Below are positions 44,916-54,441 of a stretch of DNA of 64,000 bases, in pieces. The DNA comes from Bacteroidota bacterium (lineage in GTDB: Bacteria > Bacteroidota > Ignavibacteria > Ignavibacteriales > Melioribacteraceae). Every line of letters starts with the position of its first letter. Position 1 is the first letter of the stretch. The notes beneath the pieces are model-generated. The model was not told where the DNA came from, ran no database searches, and was given only the letters and a program-made list of their open reading frames with translations. The stretch covers positions 177,979-241,978 of the forward strand of contig JAHJUE010000007.1 of assembly GCA_018829205.1 (NCBI GenBank), given 5' to 3'. A program made the position numbers and the translations under genes.

Positions 44916-45341
44916 TTTATTTTTCCTACGTTTCTAATTATTGCAAAGAATACAAAATTAAATAAATACATACTAATAAACAATATTTTTCTAAAACATT
45001 ATATTAATATGCTTTAAGGAGCTTCTATAAAATAATAAATGAATTGTTTTGGGTAAGCCTGCTATTTAAAGCGAAGAAGGCGGCTCAAGATATCCGCAGC
45101 CCAGCCAGTCCACGTGATAAATTTTTGCCGCCTATTAGAAAACTTTATAAAATTACTTTATTGCATCCTTTCTCTTAGTTTCACTTTATATATATAGTTA
45201 CAATCAGTGTGCCAAAAGAATTTCTTCGTTTTTTCAATCTTTTTAAGAACTTTCTGTACTTTAGTGTCTCGTAATGAAAATCAGTATTTAAAAGGTACAA
45301 TATAATCTTGGAGGTTTTTCAAACCTCCAAGATTTGAATTA
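44916..45341. other. 426-bp intergenic region upstream of rpmH
   Basis: No gene recognised and no DnaA-box cluster. Bases about 45050-45140 are less AT-rich than the rest and could fold (AGGCGGC at 45078-45084 with GCCGCCT at 45127-45133). A perfect 14-bp hairpin, AATCTTGGAGGTTT / AAACCTCCAAGATT (45304-45334, 3-nt loop), lies just past the adhesin stop and probably ends its transcript, though the U-run is weak. Confidence 0.6.
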
Positions 45342-48300
45342 TTACTTCATTAAGATCATTTTCTTTGAGATATTTACGTTATTTCCGCTTAATTGATAAA
45401 TATACATTCCGGAAGATAAAACGCTTGCGTCAAAAGATACTTTATAATTACCAGGCGCGTACTCTTTGCTGGCAAGATTTGCGACTTGTTCACCCAACAC
45501 GTTAAATATTTTAATTGAGTAATTGCCTGAATTTTTAATGCTGAATTCAATCATTGTTGAAGGATTAAACGGATTCGGATAGTTCTGGCTTAAGTTAAAT
45601 TCAGTAGGTAATCCGTTTATTTCATTCGCAGATGTAATTTCACCGGGCTGCACTTTAAATATTGCGCCGTCGCTAGTTCCTGCATATAAAGTTGTAGATG
45701 CCGGGTTCACCATCAATGAGCTTACCCCGTAACCAGCCATACCGAAGGAATTCCAGCTCAAACCGTTATTTGATGTTGAATAAACCCCATTAGCCCATGA
45801 ACTAATGTATACGTTGTCACCGGCATCTACGGTAATTGAATATACATACTGTACTGGAAGACCGTTTGCTGCTTTCTGCCATGTATCACCGAAATCAGAT
45901 GAGGAATAAACTCCGTCGCCGTAGGTACCTGCATATATTACATCCTGTGATGTTATTCCCAAAGCCCAAATGTGCGCGTAACCGTTGTTTAACGGTGACC
46001 ATGTAGAACCTGCATTATCCGACTTGAAAATACCGAATCCGAAAGTCGCGGCATAAACATCATTATTTGAGTCAACAACTATTGAATTAACCGCGTAGTT
46101 TTCTAATCCAGCTGCGCTCCATGTAGCTCCGTTGTCTGATGATTTGTAAATACCCAATCCCCATGTTCCGGCATAAATATGATCATTATTATCTATTGCT
46201 AAGGCTCTAACATCAATTCCGTTAATTCCGGATAAATTCCAGTTTCCACCGTTATCTGTCGATATAAAAACACCTTGTTCGGTAGCTACAAATATGTCGC
46301 CGGTTGAATTTCTTTGAATTGCCCAGATAAATCCGACGTTCATGCCTGTATTAATTTGAATCCAATTTGCGCCGTCATCTTCAGAACGGTAAAGTTTTCC
46401 GCCCCATGTACCGGCTAAAATGTTACCGTTTATATCGTTAGATAATGATGCAACAATTTCACCAGGCAAGAACGAACCAACCTGATTCCAGTTTTGAGTA
46501 GGATTGTTATTGCCTGTACCTGTATTTCCGTTAGTATTATTTAACTCGGCCTGAGTAATATGTAATGACGCTGTTCCGAAATCGTCTTCTTCTAAGCTGC
46601 CGTTGTTCGGTGTTGAGTCAGGATCAAGCAAATCAGAAGCAGTAATTTCCGCGAAGTTTACAATTGTAGTATCTACAGGAATATTACCTAAAAACTGAGT
46701 ATTGTTAAACTGAGCTTTGCCTTCTAAGAATTTAGCTATCATTTGACCATTCTGCTGACCGTCAACAAAATTAACATTTGCTTTAGGCGCTAAGATTGAA
46801 CCTTCAACAGCAATGTTAGAGATTTTAAGACTTGTAGCGTTGTAGAAATTAAACAATACATTCGCTCTGTCTGTACCGTTAACAACTAATCCACCGCTCC
46901 AATCATCTACGGTTGTACCTTTTATATTAACAATCACAACAGATCCGTTAGGAACGTTAATTACAAAGTTTGTAGCATCCGCTAAATCTGCTGCTTCAAC
47001 TTTAAATACATTAAGGAAAGGATCGTTGCCGTCTAATTTTAATTCACTCCACTGGTATGTAGTGGTTCCGTTTGTAGTGTAGCTTTTTAATTGTGTAGAA
47101 AGATTTATCAAATAATTGCTTGCGGCTGCAAAGTCAATTGGATTATCTTTTCTTAAAGTTCCGTTATTAATACTAACCGCATCAATCGGTAAATTTGTAG
47201 AGTTGCCGTAAACAATGTTACCGCTGTAAACCGCACCGCTTGTAAATGTTAGGTTTTTGTTTACGATTAGAACATCTTCAGCGCCGTTTGAATTTGGCAA
47301 TTTATCGCCGACACTATAGAAAGCAAGATTAGCATTTCTGCCGACAGCTAATTTACCTTCGGTATCTGAAGACGGAGCGCTCATATCTTTTAATACGAAA
47401 ACATTATATCCCTTTGCAGGACCTAAATCCAAAGTGCTTACGCTTATTTCCGAAATATCAACTATAGCAGAGATATGTAATTCGGCAACTTCACCGTTAT
47501 TTAAATCTCCTATTTCCCATAATCCGGAAGCTTGATTATAAGTACCGTGAGTAGTTGAGTATGAAGTATAATCCAAACCTTCAGGTAATAAATCCGATAC
47601 TACAACACCTGTCGCGTCTTTTGGACCGTTGTTGGTGACTGCGATTGTAAAATTAACTGTTTCTCCGTCATCCGGATTTTCATTATCAACAGTTTTAACC
47701 AGGCTTAAATCCGCTTCATCGTCAACAGGAGGATTACATACCCAAGGGTACCAGTATAAATCTCTTCCAATTCCGTTGTGGATTGGATTACCGTCGCAAT
47801 CAAGTATATTTGCGCCGAAATGTAATTCCACTACTGTATCTGTAGATTTAATTCCCGGCCACCATGCAGTAATTGTAAATGTTGTATCTCCTGTAATCCA
47901 TACTGATGCATAATGTGTTGAATTATCCGTTTCATTATCATCAGGATGCACAATTCTCCAAGTCGTCTGTAATTTAGCTATACTTGGATTAGGTGTTAAT
48001 TGTACTGAACCCGTAATTGTAATCCACTGCGGTTCATAAAAGCAGATTGCAGAATCAGGTCCGAATGAACCGGTCCAATCTGTTACACAGACTTCTTCAT
48101 CACTTTTTTTGTTTTTAATTGTATGTAGGGCGTATTTTTCAAAACCGTTGTAAGGATTTACGGCATATCCGCCAGGCAATTCAGCAGTGAATGTACCAAT
48201 ACCGAATATTGGAGCAAAACCGGCAGGAAGATTATATTCTTCAACTGTATATTGTCCGTTTATAGGAACCCATAAGCCGTTATTATCGTTTGTATTGTTA

Positions 48301-50255
48301 TTCTGATATGAAAATTCTAATGTACCGTTATTATATGTACCGGTTGCTGTTCCTAAATCGCTTGTTGCTAAAACATAATAGTTGCTTGGTAAATTATCCG
48401 GCAAAGAGTTCATTAAATTACCGTTTTCATCTAACCATTTCTTCTCAAAGAATATATGTTCAGAACAAGGAGCGGAATTTGTCGAAGCGGTTGATGTTTT
48501 TCCGTTTAATGTCCAAACAAGATTTGAACTTCCGTCCCATGTAACTGTAAACGCTGAATTTGGGAAATAAGGAGTTCTGCCCGGTTCGAATGTAGTTGGT
48601 TGACCTTCATTCTGATTTCCGGTTCCAGTAAATTTATTATCATTACCAATTGGTATTTCAACCGAAACACTGTTCGGATTATTATAACCAAAATGTGCTG
48701 TATAGGTACCATTACCGTTATTTATTACACATTCTAAAATCGGGGAAACTTTTTCCAATTGAACTTGGCAAGTTAGGTATCCTTCGTTTGTATTTCCGTT
48801 ATCAAAGTTTTCGTTTACAGCTGTTGCTGCATCATTAATTTGGCTAAGACTAAAACCTGTGTTTCCGCCGCCAAGCGCTGTTTCGGCAATCTCTAATAAT
48901 TCAAAAACAGATTTACCTGCAAAGGGACCTGATTCAATAACTAAATTTCCAAGATCTGTTGAGTTTGCGCCTGTTTTTCCAGCTTGATCAAAATATACGT
49001 TTAGCGCTAGCGCTACAACTTGTCCGGCAAAAACAGAAATATTTCCCGATCCCGGATCAACATAATTTTGAGTTAACGCCTGAGCAGTTGATCCCTGGGG
49101 CAAGAAACTTTTAACTGCGCTTGCTGATGTTAAAGTTAAGGTAAATCCGTTACCTACAATTAAACCTGAAGGAAAAACATCATCAAAATAAGTGTCTCTT
49201 ATTGTACCCGGAGTTGAATTTGAAGGGCTTCCCCATCCGCCTTGAGTATATGTAAGATATCCGCTTAAATCGCATTCTCCGCCTTGCAGATACCAATTTA
49301 CCATGCCCTGTCCTGTTCTTGTAACACTAGTAGGCGTAGCTAAAACTAATTTTTGATATTGATTCGGTTCGATTGTATGAACATATTTTGTTCCTTGAGG
49401 AATAGTCGCAGTAGTAGTAACTGTAATTTCTGCGTTGTTGCTGTTTCCTTGTGTGATAATAATTGAACCGGTAGATCCGTTTGCACCTGTTGACGCTGTA
49501 GATTGGCTCAAAGAACCTGAAGAAGCTGATAAATTTAGATTTATTCCGCTTAACGGATTATTATCCTGATCAACAACCATTACTGTAAATGCGCCGTTTT
49601 GGCCAATTTGAAGAAATTGAATAGCAGGATTTACGGTAATATTAGGCAGTGAAGCCATATTTCCTGATTGTCCGTTTGCAGCATTAATAATAGCCAACGC
49701 TCTGTTTTTAACGGTACTATTGTCAATAATAGTATTTACGTTTACACCGTCAGCAAAATGCCAAATAGCCATCTGAACAGCCGCGGCTTCTTTTGTATCA
49801 TCACTAAGATTTCCCGGGCCGTTTGCAGCGGGGTAGTAATTATTTAAAATATATGTAATTTCATCTGAAGTGGAGCCGTCATCTGTATACTCGTGAGGAT
49901 TTGTACTTGAATAATATGCTATAAAATGTGAAATATCGATGCAGTAGAATTTTGCACTGCTGCCGTCAAGAGTACCTTTAAATGTTCCTGCATATACATT
50001 TAACTGGTTATTGTTATAAGGATTGGTAAATTTTACTCCATTTACTCCTTTATCCTTTCCTGTTACTCTGGCAATATTAGTTCCTTGAGTGTTATTAGTA
50101 CCGTTAACACTATAATTTTGGAAAAGAACTGATTGTCCGTTTTCACTTCCTATACTCGCACTATCCGGATCAGTAGAATATACATTATTAGAGAAAAGTA
50201 AAAGAAATGACAAAGTTGCTAAAACTTTAATCATAGCTGGTATTCTTCTTTTCAA
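45342..50255 (-). CDS. Mosaic cell-surface adhesin: thioester domain, DUF11, anchor-A, propeller, T9SS tail
   Basis: A 1637-residue secreted protein. After a signal peptide (core KVLATLSFLLLFSNNVYS) comes a thioester-type domain (about 45-195): FYCIDIS (Cys105) and AVQMAIWHF (Gln161), which in Gram-positive adhesins form an internal Cys-Gln thioester that bonds host surfaces. Then follow an Ig-like Big_1-type domain (about 205-300), a Bacteroidota-type domain with YLTYTQGGWGSPSN (about 320-500), Cys-rich and SdrD/Cna_B-like strands (to about 900), a DUF11 repeat (ADLSLVKTVDNENPDDG), a choice-of-anchor A domain (about 1000-1250, DLGPAKGYNVFVLKDM), a BNR/sortilin-type propeller (about 1300-1540, repeats like YKSSDNGATW) and a T9SS tail (NYPNPFNPSTMIEF). 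A good AGGAGC ribosome site is present. Confidence 0.88.
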   Translation of the reverse strand: MKRRIPAMIKVLATLSFLLLFSNNVYSTDPDSASIGSENGQSVLFQNYSVNGTNNTQGTNIARVTGKDKGVNGVKFTNPYNNNQLNVYAGTFKGTLDGSSAKFYCIDISHFIAYYSSTNPHEYTDDGSTSDEITYILNNYYPAANGPGNLSDDTKEAAAVQMAIWHFADGVNVNTIIDNSTVKNRALAIINAANGQSGNMASLPNITVNPAIQFLQIGQNGAFTVMVVDQDNNPLSGINLNLSASSGSLSQSTASTGANGSTGSIIITQGNSNNAEITVTTTATIPQGTKYVHTIEPNQYQKLVLATPTSVTRTGQGMVNWYLQGGECDLSGYLTYTQGGWGSPSNSTPGTIRDTYFDDVFPSGLIVGNGFTLTLTSASAVKSFLPQGSTAQALTQNYVDPGSGNISVFAGQVVALALNVYFDQAGKTGANSTDLGNLVIESGPFAGKSVFELLEIAETALGGGNTGFSLSQINDAATAVNENFDNGNTNEGYLTCQVQLEKVSPILECVINNGNGTYTAHFGYNNPNSVSVEIPIGNDNKFTGTGNQNEGQPTTFEPGRTPYFPNSAFTVTWDGSSNLVWTLNGKTSTASTNSAPCSEHIFFEKKWLDENGNLMNSLPDNLPSNYYVLATSDLGTATGTYNNGTLEFSYQNNNTNDNNGLWVPINGQYTVEEYNLPAGFAPIFGIGTFTAELPGGYAVNPYNGFEKYALHTIKNKKSDEEVCVTDWTGSFGPDSAICFYEPQWITITGSVQLTPNPSIAKLQTTWRIVHPDDNETDNSTHYASVWITGDTTFTITAWWPGIKSTDTVVELHFGANILDCDGNPIHNGIGRDLYWYPWVCNPPVDDEADLSLVKTVDNENPDDGETVNFTIAVTNNGPKDATGVVVSDLLPEGLDYTSYSTTHGTYNQASGLWEIGDLNNGEVAELHISAIVDISEISVSTLDLGPAKGYNVFVLKDMSAPSSDTEGKLAVGRNANLAFYSVGDKLPNSNGAEDVLIVNKNLTFTSGAVYSGNIVYGNSTNLPIDAVSINNGTLRKDNPIDFAAASNYLINLSTQLKSYTTNGTTTYQWSELKLDGNDPFLNVFKVEAADLADATNFVINVPNGSVVIVNIKGTTVDDWSGGLVVNGTDRANVLFNFYNATSLKISNIAVEGSILAPKANVNFVDGQQNGQMIAKFLEGKAQFNNTQFLGNIPVDTTIVNFAEITASDLLDPDSTPNNGSLEEDDFGTASLHITQAELNNTNGNTGTGNNNPTQNWNQVGSFLPGEIVASLSNDINGNILAGTWGGKLYRSEDDGANWIQINTGMNVGFIWAIQRNSTGDIFVATEQGVFISTDNGGNWNLSGINGIDVRALAIDNNDHIYAGTWGLGIYKSSDNGATWSAAGLENYAVNSIVVDSNNDVYAATFGFGIFKSDNAGSTWSPLNNGYAHIWALGITSQDVIYAGTYGDGVYSSSDFGDTWQKAANGLPVQYVYSITVDAGDNVYISSWANGVYSTSNNGLSWNSFGMAGYGVSSLMVNPASTTLYAGTSDGAIFKVQPGEITSANEINGLPTEFNLSQNYPNPFNPSTMIEFSIKNSGNYSIKIFNVLGEQVANLASKEYAPGNYKVSFDASVLSSGMYIYQLSGNNVNISKKMILMK

Positions 50256-50550
50256 TTGATGCTCCTGTTTATTGTTATTAAAATTTAACTGATAAGATTA
50301 ACGCAAAAAAAATGCCATAAACGAAAATTGAGTTTTTATTTTAATTTGAGCTATTATCGGATTTTTTCAAAAATAATGAAGTGTTTCAAAATGATAATCC
50401 GTTTTTTTTGAGGCATTCTTATTTTTACTTTGAGGTAGGCAAAAGACATAAAATACAACCTAAAATCGATAAGTTATATTACAATTAGTCAAGGACTTAT
50501 ATGTGAAAAATATTTGCGTATTCGATTTTAATTTTTTCCCTCAAAAGAAA

Positions 50551-51990
50551 CTAAATAATTTCAAGCAAAGCTACATTTTCAATATGATATGTATGAGGAA
50601 ACATATCCACGGCACGGGATTTAATTAGTTTATAACCGTTTTCAATTAATACTTTAATATCACGAGCCTGTGTAGAAGGATTGCAGCTAACATAAACTAT
50701 TTTTTTAGGTTTTAAGGTTAGTATATCCGATACAGTTTTGGGATTCATCCCGCTTCGCGGCGGATCGGCAATTATTAAATCCGGTTTCGGCGTATTTTTT
50801 TCTTTTATTATTGAAAGGAATGATTTGTCTAAATTTGCCGTAAAAAAGCGTACATTTTTGATATTATTAATTTCAGCGTTTACTTTCGCGTCTGCTACTG
50901 CGGGATCTACAGATTCAAATCCGAAAACCATTTTTGCGTTTTTGGACACAAAAATTGAAATTGTGCCGGCTCCAGAATATAAATCATAAATTATTTCGTC
51001 TCCTTTTAGATCTGCGAACTCTTTAGCTGTTTCATAAAGATTTTCGGCCTGCAGAGTATTCGTCTGAAAAAACGAATTTGCGCTTATTCTAAATTTAAAG
51101 CCGCCAATTACATCAAAAATAAAACCTTCTCCAAAATATACTTTTTCAAAATCGCCGATTGCTGTTTGAGATTTTTTAAGGTTAACGTTATTAATTACGG
51201 TTGTGATTTCTGGAATTTGGGCAATTATCTGGTCCGAAAATTCTTTTAATAATTCTTCATTTTCGGATGAAGTTACCAAATTTACCATCAAATCATTTGT
51301 ATGATGAGCGGTTTTTATTATTAAATTTCTTAAAAATCCTTCATGAGTTTTTGTTGAATAAATTGATACATCTCTTTTTCTGAAGAATTCCCGAGTAAAA
51401 TTTAATATTTTATTGCTTGCCTCTGACTGCAGCCAGCATTCTTCAATATCCAAAACCTTATCAAATATTCTGGGAATATGGAGTCCGAGCGCAAAATTTC
51501 TGTTTTCTATTTTATCATTATTAAGTTCATCCGGAGTAAGCCATCTTTTATCGGCAAATGAAAATTCCATTTTATTCCGGTAAAAGAATATTTTTTCGGA
51601 AGCAAAAATTGGGAGTGATTCAAAATCGGAAAAGCCGCCCAGTTTTTCAAAGACTTCCCGCACCTGTTCTTCTTTATATTTAAGCTGGGTTTCATAATTT
51701 AAATCTTGAGCCTTGCAGCCGCCGCAATAATTAAAATAATTGCATTTTGCTTCAATTCTATGGGGAGAAGGGACAAGTATTTCATCTACTATCGCTTCGG
51801 CGTAACGCGATTTCTTTTTTTTGATAGACGCTTTTACCTTATCGCCTGGATAAGATCCGTTAACAAAAACAACAAATTTATTTAAATTATCCTTTTCCGA
51901 GTCCTCGGTTTCAAAATCAATTTTAGAGATTCCTTTTCCTTCGTATGCGTATCCGGTAATATCTAATTCTATTTTATCGCCCTTTTTCAA
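50551..51990 (-). CDS. rlmD: 23S rRNA (uracil-C5)-methyltransferase, RlmD/RumA type
   Basis: A 479-residue SAM-dependent enzyme methylating uracil C5 in 23S rRNA (U1939 type), or a close TrmA-family relative. An N-terminal TRAM domain is followed by a [4Fe-4S] site CNYFNYCGGC (Cys83, Cys89, Cys92) with a later Cys in IEECWLQ. SAM motifs include YDLYSGAGTISIFVS and IADPPRSGM, and the catalytic Cys is in YVSCNPSTQARD. The start is TTG (51990), directly after the stop of the methyltransferase gene upstream, so they are coupled. RlmD versus RlmC/TrmA specificity is by similarity. Confidence 0.88.
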   Translation of the reverse strand: MKKGDKIELDITGYAYEGKGISKIDFETEDSEKDNLNKFVVFVNGSYPGDKVKASIKKKKSRYAEAIVDEILVPSPHRIEAKCNYFNYCGGCKAQDLNYETQLKYKEEQVREVFEKLGGFSDFESLPIFASEKIFFYRNKMEFSFADKRWLTPDELNNDKIENRNFALGLHIPRIFDKVLDIEECWLQSEASNKILNFTREFFRKRDVSIYSTKTHEGFLRNLIIKTAHHTNDLMVNLVTSSENEELLKEFSDQIIAQIPEITTVINNVNLKKSQTAIGDFEKVYFGEGFIFDVIGGFKFRISANSFFQTNTLQAENLYETAKEFADLKGDEIIYDLYSGAGTISIFVSKNAKMVFGFESVDPAVADAKVNAEINNIKNVRFFTANLDKSFLSIIKEKNTPKPDLIIADPPRSGMNPKTVSDILTLKPKKIVYVSCNPSTQARDIKVLIENGYKLIKSRAVDMFPHTYHIENVALLEII

Positions 51991-52704
51991 TTATTTTCCT
52001 TCTTTAATGCCTGTTTTCATAATTAATGATTTAAAACCTATAAACTTATCGGCGCCTAATTTTAAAAACGCGTTGCTTTCGTGACTTATTCTGTTCAGCA
52101 ATTTTTTATAGTAGCTTTTTTCTTCATCACTTAATTCTTTTTTTGAACTTGCCAGTTTTTTCAGGTTTATCGAATAAAAATCCTTAAACGTATCCGAAAA
52201 ATCATCTTCAGCTAAAATTTCGAATTTTCTTCCCGAATAATATTTTGTCAGTTTTTCAGAAGAAATCGGGTCCAAGTTCGATGATTCAAAAATTTCTTCG
52301 ACAAAAACAGGCGGATTTTCAGAAAGTTTAACCACCTCGCCAAGACAAAAATATGATTCGGATTTTAAAATTCTTTTAATCTCTTTAACAATTTTATTTC
52401 TTCTAAAATCCGATATTGAAGCTTGAGCGTAAACCAGGTCAAAAGCAGAATCCTCGAAATCGGTTATTTCAAAATCCATAATTCTAATATTTACATTATC
52501 GGATTTAGAGCACACTAATTTTGCATTAATAAGAGAATCATAATCTTCTACTATCATTTCCGTAATTTTTCCCGATTCAAGTGAAAGCTGCTTTGCTATT
52601 TCTTCACCGGCTGCGCCAATTACCAAAATATTTAGTCCGGCGAGATCTAAGTTTTTTTTCAGAAATAAAAGCTGTTTTTCAAGTCCAGGTAAAAGTATTT
52701 TCAT
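51991..52704 (-). CDS. SAM-dependent methyltransferase, class I
   Basis: A 237-residue Rossmann-fold methyltransferase. SAM binding is suggested by NILVIGAAGEEIAKQLSLES, an acidic IVEDYDS end of strand 2, and DLVYAQASISDFRR. The C-terminal part (helical, DFYSINLKKLASSKKELSDE) is not typical of a named family; the fold resembles small-molecule or arsenite/ubiquinone-type methyltransferases. It is directly upstream of, and coupled to, the RlmD-type gene. Substrate unknown. Confidence 0.75.
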   Translation of the reverse strand: MKILLPGLEKQLLFLKKNLDLAGLNILVIGAAGEEIAKQLSLESGKITEMIVEDYDSLINAKLVCSKSDNVNIRIMDFEITDFEDSAFDLVYAQASISDFRRNKIVKEIKRILKSESYFCLGEVVKLSENPPVFVEEIFESSNLDPISSEKLTKYYSGRKFEILAEDDFSDTFKDFYSINLKKLASSKKELSDEEKSYYKKLLNRISHESNAFLKLGADKFIGFKSLIMKTGIKEGK

Positions 52705-52810
52705 TTTATTTTCTTTAAAATTGTTATTACAAATATACGTTATTTTTTAGTGGGTTTTTAATAAACTTCGCGTTTTTGATACATAAGAATAAAAATTAAC
52801 TTAATAGAAT

Positions 52811-53749
52811 TTATAAAGAGTTTTTGATTTTCTGAAGTTCTTTTCGAAAAGCAAACGTATCCCCGGCAAAAATTCCGCCGATTTTAATTACTTCTTCCCT
52901 GTAATTCCAAACTGTTCTTCCGGAAAGCAGTATTTTGATATTTTCCGGGATTGATGATTTTAGAGCTATAAGTTCATTTTTTATTATTTCGGGATTATTA
53001 TATGGATAAATCATATTAATTGAAATAACATCGGGATTTATTATTTTTACCGCAGAAACAATTTCAGATGAATTTAAATTTTCACCCAGATTGCATACAC
53101 GCCATTTTTCAAGTTTTGCAATTGCCGATGAAATTAAGGATCCAATTTGAAAAAATCCTCCCACCGGCGAGTATGTCAATATAAGCGGAAAATCATCAAA
53201 TTCTGGTATTTTATTGATTATCTGCCCAATATAGAATGAAAGTTCATTAATAATAAATTGTTCTGTTATTTTTTCTATTTGGACTGATTTTCTTTTATTG
53301 TCTAATATGTTTAGAATTTGGAGAATAAATTCCTCAATTATTACGGATTGCGAAAATTCATCTTCAATTTCATAGATCAAAAACTGTAGCTTTTTTGAAT
53401 TAAATTTTTCGGCAGAGGTAAAAAATTCTTCAATCCGGTTATTTATTTTTATCTGGAATTTTTCCGGCAGCAGTGTTTTATTTAGAAAAATTGATTTTTT
53501 TTCTTCACTTAATATAAGTTCTTGAAGTTTTTCAACGGAGAGATCCTTAATGCTTCCGATTGAAAATCCGGCATTCACAGCTTTTTTTAAAAGTATTAAT
53601 TTTTCAATTTCATTATCAGTGTAAAATCTTCGATTTGTTTCCGTTCTTTCAGGAACAACAACTCCGTATCTTTTTTCCCATGCCCGAAGAACATGAGCCG
53701 AAAGCCCTGTTTTTTGAGAAACTGATTTTAATGTGTTCTTTCTATCCAT
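52811..53749 (-). CDS. MerR-family regulator with degenerate B12-binding domain (CarH/LitR-like)
   Basis: A 312-residue regulator. The N-terminal MerR winged helix (about 8-75, SQKTGLSAHVLRAWEKRYGV then RRFYTDNEIEKL) is followed by a helical bundle and a B12-binding-like Rossmann domain (about 195-300, LTYSPVGGFFQIGSLISSAI then SSEIVSAVKIINPDVISINM). In CarH the lower cobalamin ligand is the His of E-x-H before the glycine; here this spot is GFF, and the E-H of the bundle is EQ (KITEQFIINEL). It should therefore be B12-independent, or use another ligand. It is divergent from trxA, and tandem repeats between them look like its operators. Confidence 0.82.
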   Translation of the reverse strand: MDRKNTLKSVSQKTGLSAHVLRAWEKRYGVVVPERTETNRRFYTDNEIEKLILLKKAVNAGFSIGSIKDLSVEKLQELILSEEKKSIFLNKTLLPEKFQIKINNRIEEFFTSAEKFNSKKLQFLIYEIEDEFSQSVIIEEFILQILNILDNKRKSVQIEKITEQFIINELSFYIGQIINKIPEFDDFPLILTYSPVGGFFQIGSLISSAIAKLEKWRVCNLGENLNSSEIVSAVKIINPDVISINMIYPYNNPEIIKNELIALKSSIPENIKILLSGRTVWNYREEVIKIGGIFAGDTFAFRKELQKIKNSL

Positions 53750-53759
53750 TTTATAATAC

Positions 53760-53777
53760 TGTCTAATATATGTCTAA
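53760..53777 (+). promoter_or_regulatory. Tandem 11-bp operator repeat, MerR-gene side
   Basis: TGTCTAA at 53760-53766 and again at 53771-53777, period 11 bp, with TATA between. It lies just before the start of the MerR/B12-like gene (53749, minus strand), where it would allow autoregulation. Confidence 0.6.
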
Positions 53778-53824
53778 ATTTACTTGCAAGAAAATAACAA
53801 ACGCTCTAATAAATTACAATATAC

Positions 53825-53842
53825 TTTGACAAATATTAGACA
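53825..53842 (+). promoter_or_regulatory. Tandem 11-bp operator repeat, trxA side
   Basis: TTTGACA at 53825-53831 and TTAGACA at 53836-53842, period 11 bp. This is the inverted counterpart of the copy at 53760: GACAAATATTAGACA versus TGTCTAATATATGTC, 14 of 15 matching after inversion. It overlaps the -35 box of the trxA promoter. Confidence 0.6.
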
Positions 53843-53856
53843 AACTTGCATATATA
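53826..53856 (+). promoter_or_regulatory. Predicted trxA promoter
   Basis: TTGACA (53826-53831) and TATATA (53851-53856) separated by 19 nt. A 19-nt spacer is longer than normal and typical of promoters controlled by MerR-type activators, and it contains one of the 11-bp repeats. Confidence 0.45.
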
Positions 53857-53954
53857 AAATTTGTGTTTTAAGGGAATTTATAAGCATTTTTTGAATCCTT
53901 TTGAAATTAAACTCATCCTACCTTCAAACAAAATAAAAAATATAGGATACAAAT

Positions 53955-54323
53955 ATGACACAGCATTTAACTAAAGCAGACTTTTTAACTAAAGTATTTA
54001 ATTATGAAGTTAATAAAGAATGGAAATTTGAAGGTGAATTACCGGCATTAATAGATTTTTACGCAGACTGGTGTGCGCCATGTAAAATGGTTGCGCCTGT
54101 ATTGGAAGAATTATCCGATGAATACGCCGGTAAGGTTAATATTTACAAAATTGATACAGAAGCAGAACAGGAATTAGCAGCCGCTTTTGGAATTAGAAGT
54201 ATTCCGTCGTTATTGTTTATTCCTAAAGACGGTCAGCCGCAAATGGCGCAGGGCGCTTTGCCGAAAGAAAACCTAAAAGAAGTAATTGATAATGTTCTTC
54301 TCGGAGCAAATGTTTCCGCTTAA
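53955..54323 (+). CDS. trxA: Thioredoxin
   Basis: A 122-residue thiol-disulfide reductant protein. The active site is WCAPC (Cys40 and Cys43), with the cis-Pro in RSIPSLLFI and the expected strand/helix order. The N-terminus (about 30 residues before the first core strand) is a little longer than in E. coli, as in Bacteroidota. It has no signal peptide, hence cytosolic. It is monocistronic with a strong terminator, divergent from the MerR/B12-like regulator whose putative operators cover its promoter. Confidence 0.94.
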   Translation: MTQHLTKADFLTKVFNYEVNKEWKFEGELPALIDFYADWCAPCKMVAPVLEELSDEYAGKVNIYKIDTEAEQELAAAFGIRSIPSLLFIPKDGQPQMAQGALPKENLKEVIDNVLLGANVSA

Positions 54324-54350
54324 TTTTATTTAAGAATTCGAGAATATCTG

Positions 54351-54379
54351 AAGCCGGCAAATAATTTGCCGGCTTTTTA
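54351..54379 (+). terminator. Intrinsic terminator of trxA
   Basis: Stem AAGCCGGCAA (54351-54360) / TTGCCGGCTT (54366-54375), followed by TTTA. This is a classical Rho-independent signal. Confidence 0.93.
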
Positions 54380-54441
54380 TTTATGCTTCGCTTAAATTTT
54401 GTTAAGTTAGCAGATGACAAATTAAATTTATTCCTAAGATT

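Noticed and set aside
44916..45341. Replication origin next to rpmH-rnpA-yidC
   Set aside because: There is no dnaA gene and no cluster of TTATnCACA-type boxes; the neighbour is an adhesin gene.
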